64,000 nucleotides of DNA, from positions 2,976,001 to 3,040,000 of the forward strand of contig NZ_LT906438.1 of assembly GCF_900186955.1 (NCBI RefSeq). The letters run 5' to 3'. Below are positions 9,155-17,699 of this stretch, one piece after another. The translations under genes and the position numbers were made by a program. This DNA is from Bacillus pumilus. Its GTDB lineage: Bacteria > Bacillota > Bacilli > Bacillales > Bacillaceae. Within the stretch, counting starts at the first letter, position 1; every line of letters starts with the position of its first letter. A model generated the notes under the pieces. It was given only the letters and a program-made list of their open reading frames with translations. It did not search any database and was not told the DNA's origin.

Positions 9155-9541
9155 TATGCGATCAATGACAGCAAGTGTGCATCTTGACGTACAGATGTGC
9201 CGGTCTCGATCATCTTTAATATCAATTTGAAATACCATTGTACGGCGCCCGACATGTACAGGAACAGCCGTCGCTGTCACTACTCCATCACGTACAGATT
9301 TTAAGTGATTGGCATTGATTTCAATCCCTGAGCAAACTTGCTGAGTTAAGTCTAAATGAGCCGCAGCTCCCATGCTTGCCACTGTTTCTGCTAGAGCAGC
9401 AGAAGCTCCTCCGTGCAGCAGTCCAAATGGCTGTTTTGTTCTGTGATCAACTGGCATTGTCGCTACGCATCGAGACTCATTACACTCTACAATCTCAATC
9501 CCCAGTGCCTCAAGCAGTGTATTTGATCCACTCACTTCCAT
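9152..9541 (-). CDS. menI: Hotdog-fold acyl-CoA thioesterase, 1,4-dihydroxy-2-naphthoyl-CoA hydrolase type
   Basis: A 129-residue PaaI/4-hydroxybenzoyl-CoA thioesterase family protein. The family motif QPFGLLHGGASAALAETVAS (residues 37-56) carries the conserved G-H-G and catalytic Glu, and the rest follows the single hotdog fold. The B. subtilis homologue at this position, YuxO, is assigned to cleavage of DHNA-CoA in menaquinone synthesis; that function is transferred from the family. The ATG has AAGGGAGAG nine bases upstream. It lies 23 bases behind comA, as in B. subtilis, and is probably co-transcribed with it. Confidence 0.85.
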   Translation of the reverse strand: MEVSGSNTLLEALGIEIVECNESRCVATMPVDHRTKQPFGLLHGGASAALAETVASMGAAAHLDLTQQVCSGIEINANHLKSVRDGVVTATAVPVHVGRRTMVFQIDIKDDRDRHICTSRCTLAVIDRI

Positions 9542-9564
9542 CAGGGTTCTCTCCCTTCACACGT

Positions 9565-10206
9565 TTACAGCACACTTTCAGATTTTGCAATTAACACCGC
9601 TTCGGTTCGAGAGCCAACATTCAGCTTATTAAAGATGGACGTCAAGCTGTATTCAATCGAGCGTTTGCTCAAATGCAGCACATCGGCAATCTCTTGGTTC
9701 GTGTATCCTTTTTCCACTTCTCTGAGGATCAAACACTCTCGCTCTGTTAACAGCTCGTGATCGGTCTCCTGCGCCTGTTCTGGCTTTTCTTGCTGCTGTG
9801 AAATTAATTTCTTTAAATAGGATAGCTGAATGACAACTTCTCCTTGCAATGTGCGGTGTATGTATTCAATAATTTTGTCTTTTGTCTCTGTTTTACTAAT
9901 TGCACCGTGCAATCCAGCCCGAATGGCCTCTTCAAAATAATCATCTACTTCATACCCTGTATAAATGATGATTTTCACTTGTTGGTTGGTTTCTAGAATT
10001 TGTTTCGCAATGTCCATTCCATTGATATCCCCGAGATTTAAATCCATCAAAATCACATCATAGATGGAAAAGTCATGCGTCTTTAAAAAGGCGGCTTCTG
10101 CATCAGGACTTAAACAATCGACTGATAGCTGCTGATCTGATTCTAATATGCTTTTTGTCCCTTCCATGACAGCCGGATGATCATCAATGACCAATATCTT
10201 CTTCAT
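9565..10206 (-). CDS. comA: Competence response regulator ComA
   Basis: A 213-residue NarL/FixJ-type response regulator (B. subtilis 214). The receiver domain spans 1-120, with acidic pocket D8-D9, phospho-acceptor Asp55 in VILMDLNLGD, and Lys near 107; the LuxR-type helix-turn-helix (LTERECLILREVEKGYTNQE) is at about 150-169. ComP phosphorylates ComA in response to ComX; ComA-P then activates srfA, degQ, rap genes and others at TTGCGG-N4-CCGCAA boxes. It lies 80 bases downstream of comP with a hairpin between them. Confidence 0.95.
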   Translation of the reverse strand: MKKILVIDDHPAVMEGTKSILESDQQLSVDCLSPDAEAAFLKTHDFSIYDVILMDLNLGDINGMDIAKQILETNQQVKIIIYTGYEVDDYFEEAIRAGLHGAISKTETKDKIIEYIHRTLQGEVVIQLSYLKKLISQQQEKPEQAQETDHELLTERECLILREVEKGYTNQEIADVLHLSKRSIEYSLTSIFNKLNVGSRTEAVLIAKSESVL

Positions 10207-10244
10207 GTCTTCCTCCCTTTAAATCACTCACTTCCATTTTATAT

Positions 10245-10272
10245 AAAAGACTTGGCAGATGCCAAGTCTTAT
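10245..10272 (-). terminator. Hairpin between comP and comA
   Basis: Perfect 10 bp arms AAGACTTGGC and GCCAAGTCTT with loop ATCT, then TTTTATAT on the minus strand. It resembles a terminator but lies inside the comP-comA operon, so partial read-through is likely. Confidence 0.65.
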
Positions 10273-10286
10273 TCCTTAATAAATCG

Positions 10287-12578
10287 TTACAATTCCATTT
10301 CAATTTTCACCTTCAGCCCTTTTTCAGGTGCTGTGTGAATGTGAAGCTTCCCATTTAACGCCTTGACTCGTTCTCTGATGCCAGAAAGGCCCATGCTCAT
10401 GGTGTGCTGATCAAGATGTCTTGCGTCAAACCCAACTCCATCATCCTCGTAGTGAAGAACAACCTGATCTTTAATACAAATCAGCATTACGAGCACTTGG
10501 CTGGCTTGAGAATGTTTCAAGGCATTGGATAACAGCTCCTGAACAATTCGGTAAATATTGAGCTGGGAGTCAATATCAATGTCCAGCTCCTTATCAAAGC
10601 GTGTCGTATTCAGCCGAATATGAAATGGTGCTTCCTCCTGAATTTGAGAAGTCAGCTTCGATATCGCCTTCACTAAACCTAAATCGTACAGCAGCTGCGG
10701 CCGAAGTTCATGACACGTTTCTCTCGTCGTTTGAATCACCTTAGACATTTGCTCATTCCATGAGATAAGCGATTGTTCAATAGAAGTCGGGCATTGGTCA
10801 TTTTGGAAATTCGTTAAAAACATCTCTGACTGCCTTTTCAGTGATATCAAATCCTGCAGCACAGAATCATGAAGATCTCTTGCTAAATCTGATCGCTGCT
10901 TTTCTTCCATCGCAAACATGACTTTTTTCAGCCAAGCTGGATTCGCTTCACGCTGCTTCAAATCTTCAAGATGCTCCATCAATTCTTCAATCTTGACGAC
11001 ATTTTCTAAACTGACACTTGTATAAAATGCCAATGTTTTCAGCCAAGAAATCTCATCACGCGTCAATTTTGGTATCCGTAAATTAGATAAACAGCAAATC
11101 ACAAAAGAGTGACCGCCCCGCTCGCCAATTTTCATCATGAACCCTTTATCAAGCCCGACGATTTTTCCAACTTCACCTAATAATTCTTGAAATTGGTCTA
11201 CATACTTTTTCCATAGCTCACTATCACCTGAAGATTCATCAATCTCTTCTATTTGTCCATCTGGCTTCACTTCAAGCACAAAGGCTTTATTAACAACTAG
11301 CACTTCTAAAATGGTGTATTTCAAATGATATAACACTTGGTGAAGTGATGATGCCTCGCGAATGAGCTGCGTAAATTTAAACACACTGTCCTGATAATTA
11401 TGCTTCTCTGAAAAACGCTTCAGGCGAAAGCAAAAATCGATGATTTCTTTAAAGTAAAAGACTGTCAACATAAGAATATACGTGATAATCGTAAACTTCA
11501 CTGTATAAAAGTTAGCACTAGGTTTTTGAATGAAATCAAATATGATAACCACTACTATAGTTGGTGTAATGGCTAAAAGGCAGTAATATTTGATCCTCCC
11601 CATAAAGAAATCCACATTATACAATTTATTTGACATAAATTGATAGACTAAGAAAAACGGAATTAATAATGCAAACGAAGCAAGAATATAAGGCGAAATA
11701 AAATACTTATGAAAAAAATATGGAATGATAAAGAACAGCATAAAAGGACTGAATGACGTGATTAAGACAAGTCCAAATGCACTAAGGACATTACCAATTT
11801 CCGTGCCTTTCCACCTTTTAGCTGATCTGAATGTGATAATAATCGTAATAAATGCAAGTGCAAAAAACGAAAGTAAGTTGAAAGCAGCTAAAACCATATT
11901 TTTAAAATAAATTTCTAAAACAAGATTTATAAATGGAACTGCATACAAAGAAAGAAGCACACGTACACTAATAATTTTCGTACCCAATTCCTTCAAATAC
12001 TGATACATAAAGTGCATATATAAAGGAGGTACACAAGTCATCGTAGAAATGACGATAAAACCACTAATATACTCACCTTTACCAGAACCACCAGAACTGA
12101 CATATGCTACAGCAACAGCCAATAAAAAAAGGGCAAGAATATATGCAGACTCTTTTTTCCTAGATTTGTTGATTTTTAAAATCATAAATATACAAAATAG
12201 ACAGATTGAATAAAAAATGATCGGTATTAAGTAGATAAATAGATTTTCTTGACTTAATAACCTCACATTCTCTATGACAATTTCATCACCATGTCTATCA
12301 ACAACTAAACTTTTGACGTTTGCTAAATAACCTCTTCTTACTTCTTCGGTTGGTTCTTTATTACCGTTCACTTCAAGGATGATATCGCCTTTTCTAACAC
12401 CAGCATAATAACTGTCTGTAAAATCAACAACATCCTCTATTTCAAGTTGTCCGTCACTATTCACCGAAACGACTGCTCCTACAAAGATATTAAACACATT
12501 GATGTAAGAAATATAAATCACATAAATGAAGCTAAGGATGATTAAAATAACAGTTAATTTCGAGTAAAATTTTTGCAT
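10287..12578 (-). CDS. comP: Quorum-sensing histidine kinase ComP
   Basis: A 763-residue sensor kinase (B. subtilis 769). The first helix (residues 8-35) is followed by a ~75-residue outer segment with a PDZ-like stretch, FTDSYYAGVRKGDIILEVNG at about 53-72, then some seven more helices up to ~370, a cytoplasmic linker, and a HisKA_3 domain with phospho-acceptor His570 in ARDLHDSVLQDL. The HATPase domain ends the protein (ELLSNALKHS near 681, EDDGVGFD near 711). It senses the isoprenylated ComX peptide. The N-terminal half is AT-rich and belongs to the polymorphic pherotype region; the kinase half is conserved. ATG 12578 is only six bases after the comX stop. Confidence 0.93.
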   Translation of the reverse strand: MQKFYSKLTVILIILSFIYVIYISYINVFNIFVGAVVSVNSDGQLEIEDVVDFTDSYYAGVRKGDIILEVNGNKEPTEEVRRGYLANVKSLVVDRHGDEIVIENVRLLSQENLFIYLIPIIFYSICLFCIFMILKINKSRKKESAYILALFLLAVAVAYVSSGGSGKGEYISGFIVISTMTCVPPLYMHFMYQYLKELGTKIISVRVLLSLYAVPFINLVLEIYFKNMVLAAFNLLSFFALAFITIIITFRSAKRWKGTEIGNVLSAFGLVLITSFSPFMLFFIIPYFFHKYFISPYILASFALLIPFFLVYQFMSNKLYNVDFFMGRIKYYCLLAITPTIVVVIIFDFIQKPSANFYTVKFTIITYILMLTVFYFKEIIDFCFRLKRFSEKHNYQDSVFKFTQLIREASSLHQVLYHLKYTILEVLVVNKAFVLEVKPDGQIEEIDESSGDSELWKKYVDQFQELLGEVGKIVGLDKGFMMKIGERGGHSFVICCLSNLRIPKLTRDEISWLKTLAFYTSVSLENVVKIEELMEHLEDLKQREANPAWLKKVMFAMEEKQRSDLARDLHDSVLQDLISLKRQSEMFLTNFQNDQCPTSIEQSLISWNEQMSKVIQTTRETCHELRPQLLYDLGLVKAISKLTSQIQEEAPFHIRLNTTRFDKELDIDIDSQLNIYRIVQELLSNALKHSQASQVLVMLICIKDQVVLHYEDDGVGFDARHLDQHTMSMGLSGIRERVKALNGKLHIHTAPEKGLKVKIEMEL

Positions 12579-12584
12579 AGAGCC

Positions 12585-12764
12585 TCAATAATCACCAGCA
12601 TCTCTCCATTTTTTTGATCTAATGGTATCTTCTTTCTGAAAACCTTCAACAATAATACTCGCAGTCACTTGATCAACGTGAAGTAACGATGCATTTCCAT
12701 TAGCAACTTGCTTTAACGCCGAGGGGTTTCCCACTAGATAACTAACCAGTTTCTGAATGTTCAT
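12585..12764 (-). CDS. comX: ComX pheromone precursor
   Basis: A 59-residue pre-pheromone. The open frame begins at TTG 12779, but the ATG at 12764 has TTGGAG nine bases upstream, and its N-terminus MNIQKLVSYLVGNPSALKQV lines up with other ComX precursors. The C-terminal segment KKWRDAGDY contains the single Trp (residue 53) that ComQ would isoprenylate. The mature peptide is cut from this C-terminus at an undetermined site. The gene overlaps the end of comQ by 23 bases and is followed by comP after six, the standard comQXP arrangement. The peptide differs from B. subtilis 168 and defines its own pherotype. Confidence 0.9.
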   Translation of the reverse strand: MNIQKLVSYLVGNPSALKQVANGNASLLHVDQVTASIIVEGFQKEDTIRSKKWRDAGDY

Positions 12765-13665
12765 CTTCTCCATCTCCAATTAAAAAGAGTAACAGCTTTT
12801 CCTTTTTAGAAGCCTCTAAATGTAGTTTCTTGAATGATTCTTTAAACTTATTTCTGAGGAGGTTTCTCATAATAAATACATATTGTTGAACACCAGATTC
12901 TTTTAATTTATCCTTGAATTCTTCAGAACCTATGCTCTTATTCTCTGATTGAAAATAACTGAACAAGCCTGAACTGGATGGGTTAAATTCATTTTTTAAA
13001 TAGACAAGCGGTAGTGTTTGCATTCTTTTAAAATCAATATTCTCTTTATTAAAAAGACCTAAATAGTCATTTTCAAGCTGTTCTGCCATACCTAGATAAT
13101 ACGCATATTCTTCTACATTCTTTTCAAAAGAACCTGTTGCCAAAATAACCCCTAACACACAGGGTAACACAAACAGTGATCCTGCTTTTGACTTCATGAT
13201 ATCTAAACAATCCTGCTCATTCTTCGGCTCCAGTGTCATATCCATATGCTGCCCTTGCATTGACTGAATGGAATAGGAATATACATTGTTTAACAGCTCT
13301 GTTGCATGGTCGAGCATTGAAAAGACTTCAAAACTCAATGTAAAAAGAACATTCGCCGCATTAATCGCAATTCCGCTCTGACGCTTCATCCAAGGATACG
13401 AATCTTTATCCTGATCTTCGATATCATCTAATATATCGGCTGATAAGATGAGAAGTTCAATCCCTGCTGCCAATTGTGTAATCGCTTGCTTGTCTTGTCC
13501 GCCAAATGCCTCATAATGCTTGTAAGCCAATTGCCCAAAGGGAAATTCATTCTTTATATCTGTAAATTCTAGAAGCAGTTGTTGTAAATCTTTCTGCCTG
13601 ACTGCATGTTGAATAAAATCAGACATATTCTGCTTGATTTTTGTATTCTCTAGATAGTTTAGCAT
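12742..13665 (-). CDS. comQ: ComX isoprenyltransferase ComQ
   Basis: A 307-residue polyprenyl-synthase-like enzyme (B. subtilis about 299). The first Asp-rich motif is DILDDIEDQDKD near residue 80, which binds Mg2+ and the isoprenyl diphosphate; a weaker second site is EQLENDYLGLFN near 190. ComQ attaches a farnesyl or geranyl group to the Trp of ComX and is needed for its processing. It starts at ATG 13665 behind AAGGGTGAGGG. It is the first gene of comQXP(A); degQ upstream has its own terminator, so comQ should have a promoter in the 13666-13787 gap. Confidence 0.92.
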   Translation of the reverse strand: MLNYLENTKIKQNMSDFIQHAVRQKDLQQLLLEFTDIKNEFPFGQLAYKHYEAFGGQDKQAITQLAAGIELLILSADILDDIEDQDKDSYPWMKRQSGIAINAANVLFTLSFEVFSMLDHATELLNNVYSYSIQSMQGQHMDMTLEPKNEQDCLDIMKSKAGSLFVLPCVLGVILATGSFEKNVEEYAYYLGMAEQLENDYLGLFNKENIDFKRMQTLPLVYLKNEFNPSSSGLFSYFQSENKSIGSEEFKDKLKESGVQQYVFIMRNLLRNKFKESFKKLHLEASKKEKLLLFLIGDGEDEHSETG

Positions 13666-13787
13666 ACTCGGTCTTGTCCCTCACCCTTCCGCCTTTTATT
13701 TTACTAAAAAGACATGAGCAAATGTCCACTGACATCACTATTTAACAATTATATAATAATATATCCTTTTTTTGTATGTATTTGGAT

Positions 13788-13820
13788 AAAAAAAAGACTT
13801 GATGATTATCAAGTCTTTAA
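13788..13820 (-). terminator. Terminator of degQ
   Basis: Arms AAAGACTTGAT and ATCAAGTCTTT, loop GATT, followed on the minus strand by eight T. It overlaps the degQ stop codon. Confidence 0.92.
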
Positions 13821-13957
13821 GAAATTTTCACATATTCATATTTGTCGTATTGATCAATGCTTTTGTTAATGTTATGAAGAGAAGCCGTTGTTTCTCTAAT
13901 TTCGTTTTCAAGTTTCCATAATAATTGTTTAAGTTCTTCGATTTCATACTTTTCCAT
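13817..13957 (-). CDS. degQ: DegQ, stimulator of DegU phosphorylation
   Basis: A 46-residue protein, exactly the length of B. subtilis DegQ, with the typical sequence ELKQLLWKLENEIRETT and KSIDQYDKYEYVKIS. It is a small amphipathic helical protein that promotes phosphate transfer from DegS to DegU, raising degradative enzyme and antibiotic production. The frame runs further upstream, but ATG 13957 has AAAGGAGAG nine bases before it. Upstream lie a TACACT -10 element and a ComA-box-like dyad. Confidence 0.95.
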   Translation of the reverse strand: MEKYEIEELKQLLWKLENEIRETTASLHNINKSIDQYDKYEYVKIS

Positions 13958-14036
13958 CGATTCCACTCTCCTTTTTTGGAAGATCAATGTATTTGTGTAT
14001 GGTGATTGGGTCATAAGTATTTGATCTGTTACTAAC

Positions 14037-14065
14037 AGTGTAAATGTAATTGAGTATTTTTTCAC
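14037..14065 (-). promoter_or_regulatory. degQ promoter (candidate)
   Basis: Minus-strand -10 TACACT (14042-14037) with a weak -35 GTGAAA 17 bp upstream, about 80 bases before the degQ ATG. A weak -35 fits a promoter needing ComA. Confidence 0.5.
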
Positions 14066-14086
14066 CGAAAAGTATGCACAAAATGT

Positions 14087-14102
14087 GTGCGTGATACCGC
14101 AA
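14087..14102 (-). promoter_or_regulatory. ComA box-like dyad upstream of degQ
   Basis: Minus strand TTGCGG-TATC-ACGCAC: one perfect half-site and a four-of-six second half with the standard 4 bp spacer, centred about 30 bases upstream of the putative -35. Confidence 0.6.
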
Positions 14103-14462
14103 AATTCAATAGGTCTTTTTTCATCATTTTCTGACTTTTCAAATCATACTTTTATCTTAATTTCAAAGGAACTGCGTCATTTTTGCGACAAGAATAAGCA
14201 TCATTCGTCACACTTCTCTCACAATAGAACATACGATCCCTTCTGTAACCTCGGTTTTGCGTGTTATAGGTCAGACGACAGACCCCATTGTGGACACCGC
14301 AATTTTTTGGCGACATTCACCGAAATTGACCGCAAAAGTACCTATTTTTATGTTAGATTTATAAAGATAGAAAGATCATTTTGATTCTTTATTCTGATTT
14401 TCTACATACATTTAGAACAGATATCCGTCCAATTTCACGTCAATGAGAGAAGAGGTGACGAT

Positions 14463-14816
14463 GTGTTTTACTATGTTCCTTATCCTGCTTTGCAGGGTCC
14501 CGCAATGAGCCGTGCATATCCGCGCACGCCTATGACTTTTCCTCCAGTAGATGCCCACTCGTTTCAACGAGCCGCAAAGGAATCAGCCCGACTTGTTGCT
14601 GATGCTTCACTTATTACACAGCAAATTTCCAGCTCGCTTTCGTTTGCACAGCGGATCATGGAGGCTGCTGAGCGCTCTGATTCGACAAGTGTCATCAGAA
14701 TGCTGAAACAAATCGGTGTGAAAAGTGGTATTGACATCCGCTTTAGTCCAGAAGGCATTCGTATCTACTTGTCTCTCGCCTCTAGCAGACTGTTTCTTCT
14801 TTTGCAGTGGGCATAA
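14463..14816 (+). CDS. yuzC: Conserved hypothetical protein YuzC
   Basis: A 117-residue protein starting with GTG (FYYVPYPAL) behind AGAGGTG six bases upstream; the overlapping ATG at 14461 is out of frame. The N-terminal 30 residues are Pro/Tyr-rich, the rest is helical and hydrophilic with a hydrophobic end (IRIYLSLASSRLFLLLQWA). The position between degQ and yuxH and the FYYVPYP start match B. subtilis yuzC. No known domain; function unknown. Confidence 0.75.
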   Translation: MFYYVPYPALQGPAMSRAYPRTPMTFPPVDAHSFQRAAKESARLVADASLITQQISSSLSFAQRIMEAAERSDSTSVIRMLKQIGVKSGIDIRFSPEGIRIYLSLASSRLFLLLQWA

Positions 14817-14817
14817 C

Positions 14818-14850
14818 AAAAAAAGCCGCTCTGACGTGGGCGGCTTTTAA
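14818..14850. terminator. Shared terminator of yuzC and yuxH
   Basis: AAAAGCCGC / GCGGCTTTT hairpin between converging genes, with A and T runs on both sides; it overlaps the yuxH stop. Confidence 0.88.
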
Positions 14851-16073
14851 GATTCAAACATTTTATGACACCATTCAATGGCTTCTATATAACATCCGTA
14901 GGCTTCTTGCTTCGGGAGATTCCCATCTAACATCTCATCATCCCATTCATTTCGTTCAATCCGTTTGGCTACACCGAGTACAAATGAATAATCATTTTCA
15001 TAGCCAAGCAGTGCCTCGCCCACTTCATCAGAAAGCGGCAGCTCTTTTACAAGTTCTGTGATATCTGCCCTGACAAGTGTATCAATGAGAGAAAACATGC
15101 CTGTCAGCATATAAGAGGCTGGGTGCTCTCGTTCGGTACGACTCGCAATCAGTTCACACGTTTTCGCCTGAATGAAGGACATTTTAATAATTTCTTTTTG
15201 GCTTGAGTTGGCTTGAACATTCAATTCTTTAAATGAAAGAATAAAGATCCAACGCCTAATTTCATTAAAACCAAGCAGAATAATCGCCTGCCGGATACTT
15301 TTGATTTGATAAAGACGTCTCATGCCGCCTGAATTGAGCATTTTTAATAATTGGTATGATAGCGAAAGGTCACTTTCAATAAAATGTGTCACGACCTGGA
15401 TATTCGGCTGTTCCTTGCTCAGCTCATTTAATAGCTGGTGGTACGCATGGAAGCTGGTCGATAATGCTCGTCCTGATATAACATGCGGCTCACTAAAGAA
15501 ATACCCTTGAAACAAATGGAAGCCGGCTTCTAGCGCTTCTTCATATTCTCTTCGCGTTTCCACCTTTTCTGCAAGGAAACGAAGTCGATATTTTTTATAG
15601 GTATGTAGAATTTTTCTACGTTCTTCCGAAGTGGTCTTTAGAAAGTCAATTTTTAAAATATCAATGCAATAGAGGAGTTCGTCAAGCAACTTGTCACTGA
15701 AATGTGATCCGCTTAGAAAAAAATCATCAAGTGCAATCGTATATCCCCATTTTTTTAATTCCTTACATCTCATAATAAGTGCCGGGGTAATCGGGACATT
15801 TTCTAATATCTCGATCACAAGCTGATGCGGATCAAAATAGGTGAGCAGATCAGACGAAAGTAAGCTTTCGGTGAAATTAATGTAGCATCTTTTGCCTTCT
15901 GTCAATGTTTCGATGCCGATATTTAAAAAACTGTTAATAATGAGGTCCGTTGTCGCTTTGTCACCATCTTCAGCGCTATATGTATTGGTTTCACTATCTC
16001 TATAAAGTAGCTCGTATGATACGACTTGTTCTTTTCTGTTAAAAATAGGCTGTCTCGCAACAAACACCCTCAA
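14847..16073 (-). CDS. yuxH: EAL-HDOD signalling protein YuxH
   Basis: A 408-residue two-domain protein: an EAL domain (about residues 1-195) and an HDOD domain (about 200-390). The EAL signature is degenerate (VIEILENVPI near 95, YTIALDDFFLSG near 125), so c-di-GMP hydrolysis is doubtful. The frame is open to TTG 16103, but that start lies upstream of the AAAGGAGG at 16090-16083; TTG 16073 is correctly spaced (10 bases) and gives the N-terminus RVFVARQPIF of this family, so I use it. In B. subtilis yuxH is reported to be repressed by ComA-related quorum sensing. Role unknown. Confidence 0.85.
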   Translation of the reverse strand: MRVFVARQPIFNRKEQVVSYELLYRDSETNTYSAEDGDKATTDLIINSFLNIGIETLTEGKRCYINFTESLLSSDLLTYFDPHQLVIEILENVPITPALIMRCKELKKWGYTIALDDFFLSGSHFSDKLLDELLYCIDILKIDFLKTTSEERRKILHTYKKYRLRFLAEKVETRREYEEALEAGFHLFQGYFFSEPHVISGRALSTSFHAYHQLLNELSKEQPNIQVVTHFIESDLSLSYQLLKMLNSGGMRRLYQIKSIRQAIILLGFNEIRRWIFILSFKELNVQANSSQKEIIKMSFIQAKTCELIASRTEREHPASYMLTGMFSLIDTLVRADITELVKELPLSDEVGEALLGYENDYSFVLGVAKRIERNEWDDEMLDGNLPKQEAYGCYIEAIEWCHKMFES

Positions 16074-16165
16074 CTGCTCCAATCCTCCTTTATGCAACGA
16101 CAAACAAGATGTGCTTTCAGTATACCAAATGATTGCGCTTATGGTTCAATTTGAATCGGTCAAAA

Positions 16166-16203
16166 AATAAAAAAAGAGATCACCTGACTGGATGATCTCC
16201 TTT
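16166..16203 (-). terminator. Terminator of the pnc operon
   Basis: Arms GAGATCATCC and GGTGATCTC then seven T on the minus strand, just after pncB. Confidence 0.88.
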
Positions 16204-16212
16204 CTTCCAACG

Positions 16213-17682
16213 TTAGCTTTCATAAAGCTCTAGTTTAATTTTATTTTTCACGTCATGGATAAACTGCATCTTGTTATCCCAGCATTTTTGACTCAAATCG
16301 ACTGGATATTCTTCTGGTTTGCTGATTCGTTTATATTCCTCCCAGAAAAGTCCGAGGCTATCCTGCACATAGGCTTGAATCGTTTGAATATCCGGATTGT
16401 CATATACAAGTTTTCCTTGTTCGAAAATCGGGACATGTAGATCCTTCGCCACAAAGTTTGTGACAAATTTGCTGATAAATGTATGCACAGGGTGGAACAT
16501 TTTTAGCTTATCCTCACTATGAACATCTTCCTCTTCGAGCGCAATGTAGTCACCCTCTGAGTGATGATTCAATTGGTTGATAATGCGGTACACACGTTTA
16601 CGTCCTGGTGTTGTCACTTTCTCTGGGTTGGACGAAATTTTGATGGTATCATTCATTTTGCCGTTTTCTTCAATGGACACAAGCTTATACACTGCACCGA
16701 GAGCTGGCTGATCAAATGCTGTGATCAGTTTTGTTCCAACACCCCACACATCAATTTTGGCACCCTGTGCTTTTAAATTCATGATGGTATGTTCATCGAG
16801 ATCACTTGATGCAATGATTTTTGCGTCATGGAATCCAGCTTCATCCAGCATCGTTCTAGCTTTTTTAGACAAGTAGGCAAGGTCACCACTATCAAGTCTG
16901 ACACCAATAAAGTTGATCTTGTCTCCGAATTCTTTCGCTACCTTAATGGCATTCGGAATACCGGATCTCACGGTATCATACGTATCGACTAAAAAGACAC
17001 AGTCTGTATGGGTTTCAGCGTATTTTTTAAATGCCGTATATTCATCACGGTATGCTTGTACAAGTGCGTGAGCATGTGTTCCTGACACTGGGATGTTGAA
17101 GCGCTTCCCAGCACGAACATTACTTGTCGCCTGAAAACCGCCGATGAGTGCCGCCCTTGCTCCCCACATTGCTGCATCCATTTCATGTGCACGTCTTGTT
17201 CCAAATTCTAGTGCTGTCTCGTCTTCAATGATTCCTTTAATCCGAGCTGCCTTTGTTGCAATCAGCGTCTGGAAGTTCACAATATTCAGCAAAGCGGTTT
17301 CGATTAGCTGCGCTTCGACAAGCGTTGCCTCGATACGCATAATTGGTTCATTTGCAAAGACAATTTCGCCTTCCCGCATTGAATGAAGGGAGCCTGTAAA
17401 GGATAACCCGCTTAAATAATCAATGAAATCGCTTTTATAACCGAGTTCGTCTTTTAAATACGCTAGATCACTTTCGGTAAAGGAGAAGTCCGATAAATAC
17501 TCAATCGCTTTCTCTAAACCAGCAAATACAGCGAAGCCATTGTCAAATGGAAGCTTTCTGAAGAAGAGTTCAAACACTGCCTTCTTCTCATGAATGCCGT
17601 CTCTCCAATACGTTTCTGCCATGTTAATTTGATAAAGGTCTGTATGTAGTGATAAACTGTCGTCAATAAACCGATGCTCCAA
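16213..17682 (-). CDS. pncB: Nicotinate phosphoribosyltransferase
   Basis: A 489-residue enzyme (B. subtilis 490) that joins nicotinate to PRPP to give nicotinate mononucleotide in NAD salvage. Conserved features include LHTDLYQINMAETYW at 12-26, the EFGTRRAHEMDAAMW segment near 160, SGTHAHALVQAY near 200 with the catalytic His, and FIGVRLDSGDLAYLS near 255. It starts at TTG 17682 behind AAGGAG eight bases away. It lies 17 bases after pncA, the previous enzyme in the pathway, and ends the four-gene operon yueH-yueI-pncA-pncB. Confidence 0.95.
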   Translation of the reverse strand: MEHRFIDDSLSLHTDLYQINMAETYWRDGIHEKKAVFELFFRKLPFDNGFAVFAGLEKAIEYLSDFSFTESDLAYLKDELGYKSDFIDYLSGLSFTGSLHSMREGEIVFANEPIMRIEATLVEAQLIETALLNIVNFQTLIATKAARIKGIIEDETALEFGTRRAHEMDAAMWGARAALIGGFQATSNVRAGKRFNIPVSGTHAHALVQAYRDEYTAFKKYAETHTDCVFLVDTYDTVRSGIPNAIKVAKEFGDKINFIGVRLDSGDLAYLSKKARTMLDEAGFHDAKIIASSDLDEHTIMNLKAQGAKIDVWGVGTKLITAFDQPALGAVYKLVSIEENGKMNDTIKISSNPEKVTTPGRKRVYRIINQLNHHSEGDYIALEEEDVHSEDKLKMFHPVHTFISKFVTNFVAKDLHVPIFEQGKLVYDNPDIQTIQAYVQDSLGLFWEEYKRISKPEEYPVDLSQKCWDNKMQFIHDVKNKIKLELYES

Positions 17683-17699
17683 CTTCCATTCTCCTTCCC

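Larger units (their letters stand above)
13958..14462 (+). other. Intergenic region between degQ and yuzC
   Basis: About 500 bases without a convincing gene. It holds the degQ promoter and three separate CCGCAA hexamers (14097-14102, 14297-14302, 14330-14335), each reading TTGCGG on the minus strand like ComA half-sites. The only frame in it is interrupted in homologue-free, AT-rich sequence and has no ribosome site. Confidence 0.6.

Noticed and set aside
12765..12779. Longer comX start at TTG 12779
   Set aside because: The TTG and next ATG lie within the ribosome site for ATG 12764, which also fits other ComX precursors.
14085..14384. 99-codon plus-strand frame between degQ and yuzC
   Set aside because: No ribosome site, odd composition, and it covers the ComA-type sites and degQ promoter; treated as non-coding.
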